Source of the DNA: Candidatus Paceibacterota bacterium
Lineage (GTDB): Bacteria > Patescibacteriota > Minisyncoccia > Phycocordibacterales > CAJBRS01
DNA length: 42,964 nt
Direction: 5' to 3'
NCBI GenBank assembly: GCA_035652395.1
Contig: DASRDX010000009.1
Span: forward strand, 419,739-462,702
In this document: in pieces, positions 19,846 to 29,079 of the stretch
Position numbering within the stretch: position 1 is the stretch's first letter
Layout of the letters: every line of letters starts with the position of its first letter
The notes under the pieces: generated by a model
Told to the model about the DNA's origin: nothing
The model's input: the letters and a program-made list of their open reading frames with translations, nothing else
Database searches by the model: none
Position numbers and translations under genes: made by a program

Positions 19846-21078
19846 ATGTCTCTCTCTGAATTTAATAAAAAAATAAAAAGTCAGAGAAAAATCTACTGGC
19901 TGCTGCGAGAATGGTATGTCGTTTTTTATATAACTTTTTCCAGATGGCTGGACCGGCCAGCTTCCAATTCCAAAAAAAGAATCCTATTTTATCACGATGA
20001 TATTCTCGGTTTTGGCGGAACGGAGAAGTTTCTCCAGATATTGGCGAAATATTTAAATAAGGAAAAATATGATGTCTATCTTTTATATAAGAATTTCAGG
20101 GAGATAAAATCCGGTTATGGAGAAAGATTAAATTACGTCAGAGAAGGTGGAGTAATTACCGTTCCTTTTGATCTAAAAGAGAAAAACCCTAATCCCCCTT
20201 TTTTCATAAAGGGTATGAATCCTGAGATAAAAAAGCTGCTAAAGACCCTGAAAATTAATTTATTGGTGGTAGCCGGTACGGGCGCTGCCCTCTATCCTTT
20301 CAGTGCAATTAAGAACATTCCGATTATTTTATTAAATATATTCGGGCAACCCAATGTTCAGGATAATATCCGCTTTCACCTTTGCATTTCCAAGGAAGTG
20401 GCGGCCAAACTCTCTCCTATCGTGCCGGAAAATAAAATCAAAGTGTTGCCAGTTCCTTCCGAAAGACCACCAGCTGAGTCAAAAAAGATGGGAGAAGACC
20501 TGAGAAGACAATTTAATATTAAGGAGACCGATATGGTCTTCGGACGAATTGGCCGGACGGATAACGGAATTTTTGACAAGATCGGCATTGGTGCTTTCAA
20601 AAAAGTAGTGGCTGAGAATCCAACCGCTCACTACCTTATAATGTCTCCCCCTTCGAAGTTGAAAGAAATTGTTCAACAAGAAGGAATTCCCAATGTTCAC
20701 TTTCTGCCTTCTTCGTCCAGTGAAAAAGACATCTGGGCATTCCATCAATCTATTGATGCTCTGGCGCACTTTCGTCACGACGGTGAATCATTTGGCCTGA
20801 ATATTGTTGAATCAATGCTTTGTGGAAAACCGATTATCACTCATCGCTCTCACATCTGGAATGCTCAATTGGAGTATCTGGAGCCGACATTTTCACGAGT
20901 GGCAGACAAAGATGACGCGGAGCAGTACGCGAATTTTATGGAAGAATTTATTCAATTGAAGAAGGCGGGCCGGCTCGAGGCTTTGGGAGAGGCGGCCCGC
21001 CAGAAAGCGGAAAGATTTTTGATTGAAAATAACATTTCTCGTTTTGAAAAGTGGCTTGATGAATCTGTAGTAAAATAA
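19846..21078 (+). CDS. Glycosyltransferase family 4
   Basis: 410 aa GT-B fold. The N-terminal domain starts RILFYHDDILGFGGTEKFLQILAKYL with the glycine-rich acceptor loop. The C-terminal donor domain has FGRIGRTDNGIFDKIGIGAF and SFGLNIVESMLCGKPIITHRS, the E-x7-E motif of GT4. Probably an intracellular retaining enzyme of glycan assembly. A 9-bp palindrome with a 20-nt loop lies at 20964-21001. Spacing to the next gene is 4 nt. Confidence 0.88.
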   Translation: MSLSEFNKKIKSQRKIYWLLREWYVVFYITFSRWLDRPASNSKKRILFYHDDILGFGGTEKFLQILAKYLNKEKYDVYLLYKNFREIKSGYGERLNYVREGGVITVPFDLKEKNPNPPFFIKGMNPEIKKLLKTLKINLLVVAGTGAALYPFSAIKNIPIILLNIFGQPNVQDNIRFHLCISKEVAAKLSPIVPENKIKVLPVPSERPPAESKKMGEDLRRQFNIKETDMVFGRIGRTDNGIFDKIGIGAFKKVVAENPTAHYLIMSPPSKLKEIVQQEGIPNVHFLPSSSSEKDIWAFHQSIDALAHFRHDGESFGLNIVESMLCGKPIITHRSHIWNAQLEYLEPTFSRVADKDDAEQYANFMEEFIQLKKAGRLEALGEAARQKAERFLIENNISRFEKWLDESVVK

Positions 21079-21082
21079 AGTA

Positions 21083-22342
21083 ATGGAAGGATTCATCAGG
21101 TACTTCAAAAATACCGGTTGGTTATTAAGCCAGCGGCTTTTTGGCATGGTTATTGGTTTCTTCGTTACCGCTATTGTGGTGCGCTATTTAGGACCGGTCA
21201 ATAACGGAATTCTTAATTACGCTATCAGCTTCGTCGGTCTTTTTGGCTTCCTGGCCTCTCTTGGACTCGATCAAGTAATCTATCGGGATTTAATCAAATA
21301 TCCGGAGCGGGAAAATGAATTTCTAGGTACCAGTATTATCTTGCGGCTGGCAGCCGGCTTTCTGGCCATGCTTTTGGCTATTTCCTTCGGACGCATTTTT
21401 AATAGCGACCAGACCATTTTCTATACAATGGCCATCGTCTCCCTAGCCTTTGTTTTTCAGGCTTTCAGCATTATCATTTATTCTTTTCAGGCTAAAGTCG
21501 AGTCACATCTACCTTCAATTGCCACCATGATTGTAGTGGTGATTCTAGCCATCTTAAAACTTCTGGTAGTTTATTATCACAAGGGAGTTTTCTATTTTGG
21601 AGCTATTTATACTCTGGAGCCATTTCTCTACGCCGTTTTTTTTATCTTCTTTTATCAAAAATATTATTCCTCGCCCTTGCGCTGGAATTTTAATAAGAAT
21701 TTGGCTAGAGAGATCGTCATTGAAGCTTTCCCGCTGATGCTCTCTGTCGTTTTTACCACTATTTATTCCCGAATTGACCAAGTCCTTCTAAATTACATGA
21801 TTGACGTAAAGGCCGTCGGTATTTATGATCCGGCCGTTCGACTTTCGGAATTATGGTATTTTATTCCGGCTATTCTAACCGGCTCACTTTTCCCTTCCAT
21901 TATTAACGCTTATCAGACGGACGAGAAGCTTTACGCCAAACGGTTAATCAGATTAACTCTCTTGCTCATGGCCTTGTCAGCTTCAGCTGGAATCTTTGTT
22001 ACGATCCTTGCTCATTTCCTAATGAATCTGGTTTTCGGGCCGGCTTTCGTGACGGGTTATCGTGTCCTTCAATTGTACGTTTGGTCCGGTCTCGGAGTCG
22101 GGATTGGTTTTGTCATCAATCAATTTTTAATCACAGAAAAGATGGTGCGATATGTTCTTTACAGCTCAATCATCGGCATGCTCTTAAATGTCATATTAAA
22201 CCTCTTACTTATTCCTAGTCACGGCATTAACGGCTCGGCTCTAGCCACTTTAATTTCTTATATTTTGGGGCCACTTTCCGTGATGTTGTTTCCTCGAGTA
22301 CGGAAAAGAGTGGCCGTCCTCTTTAGAATTGCCCAGCTATGA
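21083..22342 (+). CDS. Oligosaccharide flippase (Wzx/MATE-like)
   Basis: 419 aa with about 12 hydrophobic segments. It starts with the polysaccharide-biosynthesis pattern NTGWLLSQRLFGMVIGFFVTAIVVRYLGPVNNGILNYAISF. Flippases move lipid-linked glycan units across the membrane, supplying the O-antigen-ligase-like protein at 11146. The stop overlaps the next start by 4 nt (ATGA). Confidence 0.92.
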   Translation: MEGFIRYFKNTGWLLSQRLFGMVIGFFVTAIVVRYLGPVNNGILNYAISFVGLFGFLASLGLDQVIYRDLIKYPERENEFLGTSIILRLAAGFLAMLLAISFGRIFNSDQTIFYTMAIVSLAFVFQAFSIIIYSFQAKVESHLPSIATMIVVVILAILKLLVVYYHKGVFYFGAIYTLEPFLYAVFFIFFYQKYYSSPLRWNFNKNLAREIVIEAFPLMLSVVFTTIYSRIDQVLLNYMIDVKAVGIYDPAVRLSELWYFIPAILTGSLFPSIINAYQTDEKLYAKRLIRLTLLLMALSASAGIFVTILAHFLMNLVFGPAFVTGYRVLQLYVWSGLGVGIGFVINQFLITEKMVRYVLYSSIIGMLLNVILNLLLIPSHGINGSALATLISYILGPLSVMLFPRVRKRVAVLFRIAQL

Positions 22343-23292
22343 TCAATATCATCTCTCGTTCAGTTTTAGAAAAAAAGGTTCGCGGTCCGAAAAAAGTCGT
22401 CACTAACTTAATGGCCGGCCTTGATCAAATCGGTTTTCCTTATGTTTTAAATCGGGCTCTGGATTCTACCAATATGCTTTGGGTACACGACGATATTCAA
22501 GCTCTATCCGAGATAAAAAATCTACCGGAAAGAGTAAAAGTATTGATGGGTCCGAATTTATTTATTAATCCGGAAGAAATTCCATCAAACCTCGATTTGA
22601 ATCGAGCGCTTTATTTACAGCCATCACAAGAGGTAGCGAATATTTGGAGAACGCGTGGCTTTAACCAAACTGAAATTGCCGTCTGGCCAGCCGGAGTAGA
22701 TACTGATCAATTTAAACCACAAAACTCTACGAAAAATACCGTTATGATTTATTTTAAAATGCGTCAGCCATCTGAACTCGAAAAAGTAATAACGGAAGTT
22801 AAAAAATATTCTCCTTATAAAGTATTTGTTTACGGAGATTACAAAGAAGATGATTTTAAAAAGGCTTTGGCGGAAACTAAATATATTATCTGGCTGGGTT
22901 GCCCCGAGAGTCAGGGGTTGGCGCTCTTGGAGGCTTTATCAATGAATATTCCGATTTTAGTGGTGGATGAAGGTAAAAAAGAGTATGGAGTAAAGCTAAC
23001 CTCGGCACCCTATTTCTCGGAACAGTGCGGCCGGAAAATCGAAAGCTTAGACGATTTTCCGGCCGCCCTCTCCCTCTTCGAGAAAGATTGGCCCACTTAC
23101 GCACCCCGCCAGTTTATTCTGCAAAATCTCAATCTGGAAAAACAGGCTCACGAGTTTTTAAATTTTTACCAGGATCATTTTGGCTATTCCATTGATCAGG
23201 GTAAACACGAAAGACTTCAAAATAACAAAGGCTGGCGAAATAATAGTCCGTGGTTCAGGTTCTACCTGCGTCTGAAAGAAATGCTAAAATAG
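22339..23292 (+). CDS. Glycosyltransferase, GT-B type
   Basis: 317 aa. RGPKKVVTNLMAGL resembles the N-terminal acceptor loop, MLWVHDD the middle strand, WPAGVDTDQFKP the interdomain linker, and CPESQGLALLEALSMNIPILV the donor-site E-x7-E motif of GT4-like enzymes. It is shorter than usual (typically about 370 aa). A perfect 15-bp palindrome occupies 23027-23066 within the coding region. Confidence 0.75.
   Translation: MINIISRSVLEKKVRGPKKVVTNLMAGLDQIGFPYVLNRALDSTNMLWVHDDIQALSEIKNLPERVKVLMGPNLFINPEEIPSNLDLNRALYLQPSQEVANIWRTRGFNQTEIAVWPAGVDTDQFKPQNSTKNTVMIYFKMRQPSELEKVITEVKKYSPYKVFVYGDYKEDDFKKALAETKYIIWLGCPESQGLALLEALSMNIPILVVDEGKKEYGVKLTSAPYFSEQCGRKIESLDDFPAALSLFEKDWPTYAPRQFILQNLNLEKQAHEFLNFYQDHFGYSIDQGKHERLQNNKGWRNNSPWFRFYLRLKEMLK
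23027..23066. repeat. Perfect 15-bp palindrome inside a glycosyltransferase gene
   Basis: GCGGCCGGAAAATCG (23027-23041) and its exact complement (23052-23066) enclose a 10-nt loop; the frame is unbroken. Confidence 0.85.
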
Positions 23293-23296
23293 ATGC

Positions 23297-23437
23297 ATGA
23301 AGAGCGAACGCCCAAACATCTTAATCAGACTTTGGCGATTGCTTTATCACGACTATATCTATAAACCGCGGGAAAAACGCTGGATTAAAATGGTGCTAGA
23401 AAAAACCCAAGACAAAGAAATAAAAACCTATGAGTAA
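23297..23437 (+). CDS. Small basic protein, 46 aa
   Basis: MKSERPNILIRLWRLLYHDY then IYKPREKRWIKMVLEKTQDK and EIKTYE. It sits 4 nt after the previous glycosyltransferase and its stop codon overlaps the next gene's start (23430), so it is embedded in the operon and translationally coupled. The amphipathic, Arg/Trp/Tyr-rich N-terminus could associate with the membrane. Function unknown. Confidence 0.5.
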   Translation: MKSERPNILIRLWRLLYHDYIYKPREKRWIKMVLEKTQDKEIKTYE

Positions 23438-24134
23438 AGAGTTGGTTTTAGAAATCAAAAACGGCGGCATTGGCGATCACCTTTTTTATAGCCATATTCC
23501 TCGGATTGCCAAGGAAACTGGCGCTTACGAGAAGGTCTATCTTTCGAATCGCTCTAATCTCCGAAATCCAGATTATCGGCATTTTCTTTGGGAGCTAAAT
23601 CCCCACCTTGACGGCTTTATTGACAAAGGCGGTCGCTACCCTACTTTTCAGGCTGTTCGGGAGGGATCTAATATTCTTGATGAAATCATGTTAGAACTTG
23701 GGCTTGATGATGGCAAACGCTATCACGAGCCGGAGCTTTATTATCAGCCAAAAATGATTCGAGCCTTGGAAAACAGCGTTCTTTACGATCCGAATTATTT
23801 AAGCAGTGCCGGTTTTGTCACCGCTCCGACTCTAATCAATTATTTAAAAGACCATCAAATTCAAGTGAACGCCCAATTAATTATTCGTTCCGGTCCTTCA
23901 ATCCCCATTTTAGATTTTGATTATTATCTGAAAACTACTTCTTTTGAAAATTTTATTGACATCCTTTATTCGGTTAAGGAGCTTTACTGTCTGGTCACTG
24001 GTACCGCCACTTTGGCTTCCGCCCTAAAAAGAAAGGCTACAGTTTTTTACACCAAAGACCAGATGCCGATGTTTAGGCATTCTAAAATTAATAATTATGT
24101 AGAGCTACAGGCGCCGCCTCTAGCCAGAATTTAA
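23430..24134 (+). CDS. Glycosyltransferase family 9-like protein
   Basis: 234 aa. LEIKNGGIGDHLFYSHIPRIAKETGAY resembles the GxGD start of ADP-heptose-type GT-B enzymes, and YCLVTGTATLASALKRKATVFY the nucleotide-sugar site (G-T-A-T/ALK). It is shorter than GT9 enzymes and the match is partial, so it may be a divergent or non-catalytic relative. In operon, 4 nt before the fucosyltransferase gene. Confidence 0.55.
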   Translation: MSKELVLEIKNGGIGDHLFYSHIPRIAKETGAYEKVYLSNRSNLRNPDYRHFLWELNPHLDGFIDKGGRYPTFQAVREGSNILDEIMLELGLDDGKRYHEPELYYQPKMIRALENSVLYDPNYLSSAGFVTAPTLINYLKDHQIQVNAQLIIRSGPSIPILDFDYYLKTTSFENFIDILYSVKELYCLVTGTATLASALKRKATVFYTKDQMPMFRHSKINNYVELQAPPLARI

Positions 24135-24138
24135 AAAA

Positions 24139-25014
24139 ATGATTATCGTCAAATTAAAAGGCGGTATGGGCAACCAAATGTTTCAATATGCTCTGGCTCG
24201 ACGACGGGCGGAAGATTTAAAAGCCCCTTTTAAATTGGATATAACGGGTTTTGAAAATCAGCCTTCTATTGAGACAAAAAGAGACTATCAACTTCATCAT
24301 TTCAATATCATTGAAAATTTCGCTACTCCTGAAGAAATCCGGAAGATAAAATATCCGTGGGGCTTTTTTTCAAAATTAAAAAAGGCTGTTATGGGTAAAA
24401 TCTTACGGCATCAGCACATTGGCTATGAGGCGGAAATTCTTAAGAAAAAAGGGGATGTTTATTTAGATGGATATTGGCATAATGAAAAATACTTTCAATC
24501 AATTAGAAGCATTCTGGAGTGGGAATTTAGCTTAAAAGAGCCTCTTTCAGAAGCTGGAGAGCGGGCGGCGGCCGAAATTAAAGCGGCCGGCGCCTCCGGT
24601 AAAAGCGCCGTCTCACTTCATGTCCGACGCGGGGATTACGCCAGCGATCCGGCCACTCATAAATATCATGGACTAATGACCACCGAATATTACGGCGGAG
24701 CTATTGAGATAATTAAAAGTAGGGTCGGCGATATTAAAGTCTTCGTCTTCTCGGATGAGATTGAGTGGGTTAAGGAGCACATTCCCCTAAAAGATGAACA
24801 TTATTTTGTTACCAATCCAAAGATCCCCTTCTATGAAGAGGTGTATTTGATGAGTCTTTGCGAGCACAACATTATTGCCAATTCAAGCTTTAGCTGGTGG
24901 GCAGCCTGGCTAAATCAAAACCCCAATAAAATTGTGGTGGCTCCTAAAAAGTGGCTGGCTAAAACAGGCAACGATTATTATCACGAAATTCCAGACAGCT
25001 GGATCAAGATATAA
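24139..25014 (+). CDS. Alpha-1,2-fucosyltransferase family protein (GT11)
   Basis: 291 aa. The N-terminus IIVKLKGGMGNQMFQYALARRRAE is the GT11 signature, and VSLHVRRGDY (about residues 157-166) is the HxRRxDY donor-binding motif. IIANSSFSWWAAWLN completes the pattern. The enzyme adds L-fucose (or a related 6-deoxyhexose) from GDP-sugar; it fits the 6-deoxysugar enzymes in this locus. Confidence 0.93.
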   Translation: MIIVKLKGGMGNQMFQYALARRRAEDLKAPFKLDITGFENQPSIETKRDYQLHHFNIIENFATPEEIRKIKYPWGFFSKLKKAVMGKILRHQHIGYEAEILKKKGDVYLDGYWHNEKYFQSIRSILEWEFSLKEPLSEAGERAAAEIKAAGASGKSAVSLHVRRGDYASDPATHKYHGLMTTEYYGGAIEIIKSRVGDIKVFVFSDEIEWVKEHIPLKDEHYFVTNPKIPFYEEVYLMSLCEHNIIANSSFSWWAAWLNQNPNKIVVAPKKWLAKTGNDYYHEIPDSWIKI

Positions 25015-25016
25015 AT

Positions 25017-25826
25017 ATGGAGGACCAAAATCCGCTTGTCAGTATTATCATGCTTACCTACAATCGGGCTAAATATATTAGCGCCGCTATTGAGAGCGTG
25101 ATCAATCAAAATTTTGCTAATTGGGAATTATTGATTGTTGACGGAGGCTCTCGCGACAATACGGAAAATATTATTTCTAAATATTTAAACGATCCGAGAA
25201 TTAAATATCACAAACTGGAAAATAACATGGGCTTAACCGGCAACCGCAATCAGGCTTTGAAGCTGGCGCGCGGTAAGTATATTGCCGTTTTAGACAGCGA
25301 TGACGTCTGGATCAGCGATGAGAAGCTTGGGGCTCAAGTGAAATTTTTAGAAGAAAATAAAAATTATGTTTTAGTCGGTACCAATTTTGAACGCATTGAT
25401 GAAAGTGGCCGTCGCCTTGAAAAGGTGACAGTGGCTATTACTGATCAGGAAATTCGAAATAACATTCTATTAAGAAATGAATTTGCTCATAGCAGTGTAA
25501 TTTTTCTGAAAGAAAAATTACAAAATACAGACTTTTTGCCAGAAAGCGTGGATCCAAAAGTGATATCTGTATACGATCCTTCCCTTTTCATCTGGGAAGA
25601 CTACGACCTATGGCTTCGCCTTGGTCTCCTCGGCAAAATGGCCAATCTACCGGAATTCATGACTGCTTATCGCAAGCACACTGGCAGCATCTCCGGCGCT
25701 CGCAAAATTAAAGGCGCTCTGACTAATCTAAAAATCATTAAGCGTTACAAGAAATTCTACCCTCATTACTTCAAGGCCTGGCTCAAAGGCTGGTTTCGGG
25801 TCTTGGCAAGAGCAATTGGATTTTAA
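25017..25826 (+). CDS. Glycosyltransferase family 2
   Basis: 269 aa. PLVSIIMLTYNRAKYISAAIESVINQNFANWELLIVDGGSRDNT is a textbook GT2 start; YIAVLDSDDVW holds the DxDD metal site, and IWEDYDLWLRL the catalytic-base region (ED). The C-terminus is basic. Last gene of the plus-strand glycan operon. Confidence 0.93.
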   Translation: MEDQNPLVSIIMLTYNRAKYISAAIESVINQNFANWELLIVDGGSRDNTENIISKYLNDPRIKYHKLENNMGLTGNRNQALKLARGKYIAVLDSDDVWISDEKLGAQVKFLEENKNYVLVGTNFERIDESGRRLEKVTVAITDQEIRNNILLRNEFAHSSVIFLKEKLQNTDFLPESVDPKVISVYDPSLFIWEDYDLWLRLGLLGKMANLPEFMTAYRKHTGSISGARKIKGALTNLKIIKRYKKFYPHYFKAWLKGWFRVLARAIGF

Positions 25827-25864
25827 TTGACTTTCCAGACAGTTTTCCCTACTCTCATAAGTAG

Positions 25865-26839
25865 ATGAAAATCATGGATGTCTTTGGTGGAATCACCAAT
25901 ATCATACGTGGCACAGTTTCTGTCACGCGTTTAGGACCGGTTCGGGAACCATACCCGCACGGCGACCTACTTCAACAGGCAGTTCTGCGATGGATTTTTG
26001 AAATGGTTGAAAAGGCTGGAGCAACAGAAATCTACGCTCCGGACCCGATTAAAGAAAATGGTCTAGTCATCGAACCACGACCAATCCGGAAATCCGGTAG
26101 GATTGTTGACCCGGGTTATCCCGAGTTTGATCAGCTAATCACCATCCCCGAAAGCACTGTCCGCTGCTTTCGAGGTATGGATAAAGCTTACGCTGATGGC
26201 ATTATTCTGCCCGATAAAACCGCCATCTTTATGTTTCCGGCAGATTGCCTGACTATAAATGTGGTGGATGTAGTTTTGGGAAAAAGCTCGTTCGAGCATG
26301 GGCCGCGTGAATCCACCCGTCGCAATCTGATACCGGCGGTAATGGAAAAATTCCGGGATTCAAAAAAAGAAAACCTCAGGGTTATGCTGTGCTTTGGCAT
26401 TCAGCCCGAGCATTTTGATCACCCTTTTAACCATCCAGTATTTGGCTCCCATAACCAAGAAATGGTTGAAGAAATCCTAGAGCGCTGGCCCAAAGCCATT
26501 GTTGGCAATCCGAAGGAAGGAAAAATCTGGCTTCATATGCTGGCTGCTCAAAGATTCATGGAATATGGAGTTCCGGCGGAAAACATCTTTTTTGATGATA
26601 TGGATACTTATGCAGAAAGGCGTCCAAATGGCCAATTCGCCTACTGGTCCGCCAGACGAGATCGCAAGGAGCGGGAAAAAAGACAAAAGTCCGACGAGTG
26701 GACACCGTTGGAGACTCCAGCTCTTCAAAGGCCTAGAAACCTTGTAATCTCTATTAATCGCGGAAGCTTCAGCCCAAAATGGGATTGGCGAACTGTTCCA
26801 GGTATTCACCCTGTTTCGGAGATTATGAAAACTATATGA
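25865..26839 (+). CDS. Divergent PgeF/YfiH-type (laccase domain) protein
   Basis: 324 aa. The order of motifs follows the PgeF (polyphenol oxidase/YfiH) fold: a TADC-type site in FPADCLTINVVD, an altered HAGWRG region (FEHGPRESTRRN), a GPxIxP-type segment (CFGIQPEHFDHPF) and a C-terminal YAERRPNGQFAYWSARRDRKER resembling CT...FFSYRRD. Several metal ligands appear changed, so activity is uncertain. PgeF edits misincorporated residues in peptidoglycan precursors; related proteins act on purine nucleosides. Monocistronic, closed by a shared terminator. Confidence 0.55.
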   Translation: MKIMDVFGGITNIIRGTVSVTRLGPVREPYPHGDLLQQAVLRWIFEMVEKAGATEIYAPDPIKENGLVIEPRPIRKSGRIVDPGYPEFDQLITIPESTVRCFRGMDKAYADGIILPDKTAIFMFPADCLTINVVDVVLGKSSFEHGPRESTRRNLIPAVMEKFRDSKKENLRVMLCFGIQPEHFDHPFNHPVFGSHNQEMVEEILERWPKAIVGNPKEGKIWLHMLAAQRFMEYGVPAENIFFDDMDTYAERRPNGQFAYWSARRDRKEREKRQKSDEWTPLETPALQRPRNLVISINRGSFSPKWDWRTVPGIHPVSEIMKTI

Positions 26840-26870
26840 TCCGGATTCTTATTCGGATCATTTTTATTTA
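26836..26870 (+). terminator. Terminator between convergent genes
   Basis: ATGATCCG (26836-26843) pairs with CGGATCAT (26854-26861), then TTTTTATTT on the plus strand. The stop codon of the 324-aa gene lies in the stem. Confidence 0.8.
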
Positions 26871-28784
26871 AATCTCTAAAATCCGACGGAGAACTTCTTC
26901 GGGGACTTCGCGGTTTGAAGGTTTTGAAAGTTCTGGTTTTTTAGCTAAAACTGGCTCTTGTTTTTTAATTTCGGGAGCTGTTTGAGATGGAGTTTGAGGT
27001 TTTGATTCGGCTTGGGTAGATGCGGGCTGCGCTTCTGGCTGACTTTCGACAGCAGGAGGTTGCTGATTAAGAGCATCTCCCATGACGGAGAGCAGGGCTT
27101 CCCGGAGCTGCGACATGTTTTCTTTGGTCGGAGTTTTCTTGTCGTTTTTCACTTCCTCCTTTTTTAAATGATCTAGGGAAATTGCCTTACGCAATTCTCT
27201 TTCACGACGCTCTCGATCTTCGGGCGTTTCCCTATCTCGATTCCGATCTGGGGGATTGTTTCGGGGAATATTTTCACGTCGCGGCATCACTGGAGCAGGT
27301 TGCCGATCATCTCTGTTCTCTCGGGGTCGATCCGCACTAGCCTCACGAGGTCGATTAAAATCGTTTCTTGGCCGCTGATCGCGGCTACGATTTTGACCTT
27401 GGTCTCGGTTTGGGGCGGCCGCGAAGCGGCCGCCCCTCTCGCCCGTCGCCTGCCCTCGAGCACCGCCTCCTATTCCCGAACCACTCAAGGCATTTGCTGC
27501 TTCCTCATGCCAGCGCTTAATGGCCTCTTCCACTTCCCTTCTTGGTCGAGCGTAAGCCGCTCGCGAATGTTCAAAAATTTCCTTTTTAAAGGATACAATC
27601 GGTCTTTCAATCGGTGGCAAAGTGGTAGCAGAAAATGGTTGCGAAGTTACGCCGTCAATCATTAGTTTCAAATAAATCTGGACGAAACCCAAATTAACCA
27701 GATCTTCGGCGGTAAACTGCGGAGCAAATTCCTTTTCCAAGACTTCCGCATCATAAGCTCCGACTCGAAAACAAATCATGGTGCCGACGTTACCGAAGAC
27801 AGCCGCCCTTACTTCTTCCGACATCTGTTCAATATATTGGTGGGCTACCGTCAGATTCAATTTATATTTTCTGGCTTCCGAGAGAATGTCGGCAAAAGAT
27901 TCGTTGGCAAAGTTCTGAAATTCATCCACGTAAAGATAAAAATTGGGCAAGCTGCGCATCTGATGCTCACTCTGATCGGCACGACTCATGGCCGCCAGAT
28001 AGATTTTGGTAATAACCATTGAGCCTAGAAGATTGGCATTCGCTTCCCCCATTCGGCCCTTAGAGAGATTGATGATTACAATTTTTCTCTCATCCATCAT
28101 TTGCCGTAAATCAAAAGTGGACTTGGGCTGACCGATAATATTCCTGATCAGTGGATTGGAAATGAATTGGCCGATTTTATTTTGAATGGCGGCGCCAGCT
28201 TCCTGCATATAACGATCGCCATATTTAGCGAACTCATCAATCCAAAAGGAACGGACGGACGGGTCCGTGATATTATCTACCACTTTCTTTCGGTACTCTT
28301 TATCCGCCAGCATTCGATTAACTCCGATCAGCGTCGAATCAGGATACTCCAAAAGAGCTAGCAAAATATTATTGAGAATGTATTCCATTCGAGCGCTCCA
28401 AGCATCTACCCAGATTTTCTTGAAGGCACTCATCAAACCATTGGCTACAAGATGGCGTTTGTCCGGCCCAACATCCTCCATGACGTTAAAGGAAACCGGA
28501 TGGTCCATGTCGAATGGAGCAAAATACAAAACATCCTTGATTCGATTTTCAGAAACGTAGTCGAGTAATAATTCCGCAGTTTTGCCGTGAGGATCCAGAA
28601 AAGCAAATCCCTCCCCATTCTGAATATCCTGAATGGCCATATTTTCCAGCATGGTAGATTTTCCCATGCCCGTCTTTCCGATAATATACATGTGCTTCAG
28701 ACGGTCTTCTTTTTTGATACCGAATTTTACCCGACGATTGCGCGAATCGGTTTCGGCGAAATATGTAATTCGATTGTCGTCCAT
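26868..28784 (-). CDS. VirD4/TraG-like DNA-translocation ATPase
   Basis: 638 aa. Walker A is GKTGMGKST (36-44), with AFLDPHGKTAELLLDYV next and Walker B in NFYLYVDEFQNFANESFADIL. TVAHQYIEQMSEEVRAAVFGNVGTMICFRVG is the TraM-recognition-type region. There is no N-terminal membrane helix, so it would act as a soluble or recruited ATPase. The final ~200 residues are a low-complexity Arg/Asn/Pro/Gln tail with an in-frame palindrome (27412-27436). No other secretion gene is nearby. In CPR such proteins are often linked to pilus or DNA transport, which remains inference here. Confidence 0.85.
   Translation of the reverse strand: MDDNRITYFAETDSRNRRVKFGIKKEDRLKHMYIIGKTGMGKSTMLENMAIQDIQNGEGFAFLDPHGKTAELLLDYVSENRIKDVLYFAPFDMDHPVSFNVMEDVGPDKRHLVANGLMSAFKKIWVDAWSARMEYILNNILLALLEYPDSTLIGVNRMLADKEYRKKVVDNITDPSVRSFWIDEFAKYGDRYMQEAGAAIQNKIGQFISNPLIRNIIGQPKSTFDLRQMMDERKIVIINLSKGRMGEANANLLGSMVITKIYLAAMSRADQSEHQMRSLPNFYLYVDEFQNFANESFADILSEARKYKLNLTVAHQYIEQMSEEVRAAVFGNVGTMICFRVGAYDAEVLEKEFAPQFTAEDLVNLGFVQIYLKLMIDGVTSQPFSATTLPPIERPIVSFKKEIFEHSRAAYARPRREVEEAIKRWHEEAANALSGSGIGGGARGQATGERGGRFAAAPNRDQGQNRSRDQRPRNDFNRPREASADRPRENRDDRQPAPVMPRRENIPRNNPPDRNRDRETPEDRERRERELRKAISLDHLKKEEVKNDKKTPTKENMSQLREALLSVMGDALNQQPPAVESQPEAQPASTQAESKPQTPSQTAPEIKKQEPVLAKKPELSKPSNREVPEEVLRRILEI
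27412..27436. repeat. Perfect 11-bp palindrome inside the VirD4-like gene
   Basis: GGGGCGGCCGC-GAA-GCGGCCGCCCC, in the low-complexity tail region. Confidence 0.85.
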
Positions 28785-28842
28785 ATTATGCTAAGGAACT
28801 TAGGCCTTATATGAGCATTTTACAATTTTCCGGACGAGAATA

Positions 28843-29067
28843 CTATTGGCTCGAGGAACTATCGTTTTCTATAAAAGTGGAGGCTTTAGGGCCTTTATTG
28901 GAGCGCGGCATTCTGGCCATTTGTTCCCGATAAATAAAATAGGAGGAGACAGCCACAATTAAGGCCAAAACAATAATGAAAAAAGCTCGCCATGATGGCG
29001 GAAATCCCAGAAGCGGAATAATGGCAATGACAACGGCCAGAACAATATTAGTAATATATTTGTTCAT
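28843..29067 (-). CDS. Small two-helix membrane protein, 74 aa
   Basis: Two adjoining membrane segments (IVLAVVIAIIPLLGFP and AFFIIVLALIVAVSSYFIY) precede a polar, Ser-rich tail. Its ATG is preceded by TATAAT at exactly 6 nt (leaderless). Function unknown; lies between rsmI and the VirD4-like gene. Confidence 0.7.
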   Translation of the reverse strand: MNKYITNIVLAVVIAIIPLLGFPPSWRAFFIIVLALIVAVSSYFIYREQMARMPRSNKGPKASTFIENDSSSSQ

Positions 29068-29073
29068 ATTCGC

Positions 29074-29079
29074 ATTATA
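29074..29079 (-). promoter_or_regulatory. -10 box, leaderless promoter of the 74-aa gene
   Basis: TATAAT with GCGAAT between it and the ATG at 29067. Confidence 0.65.
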
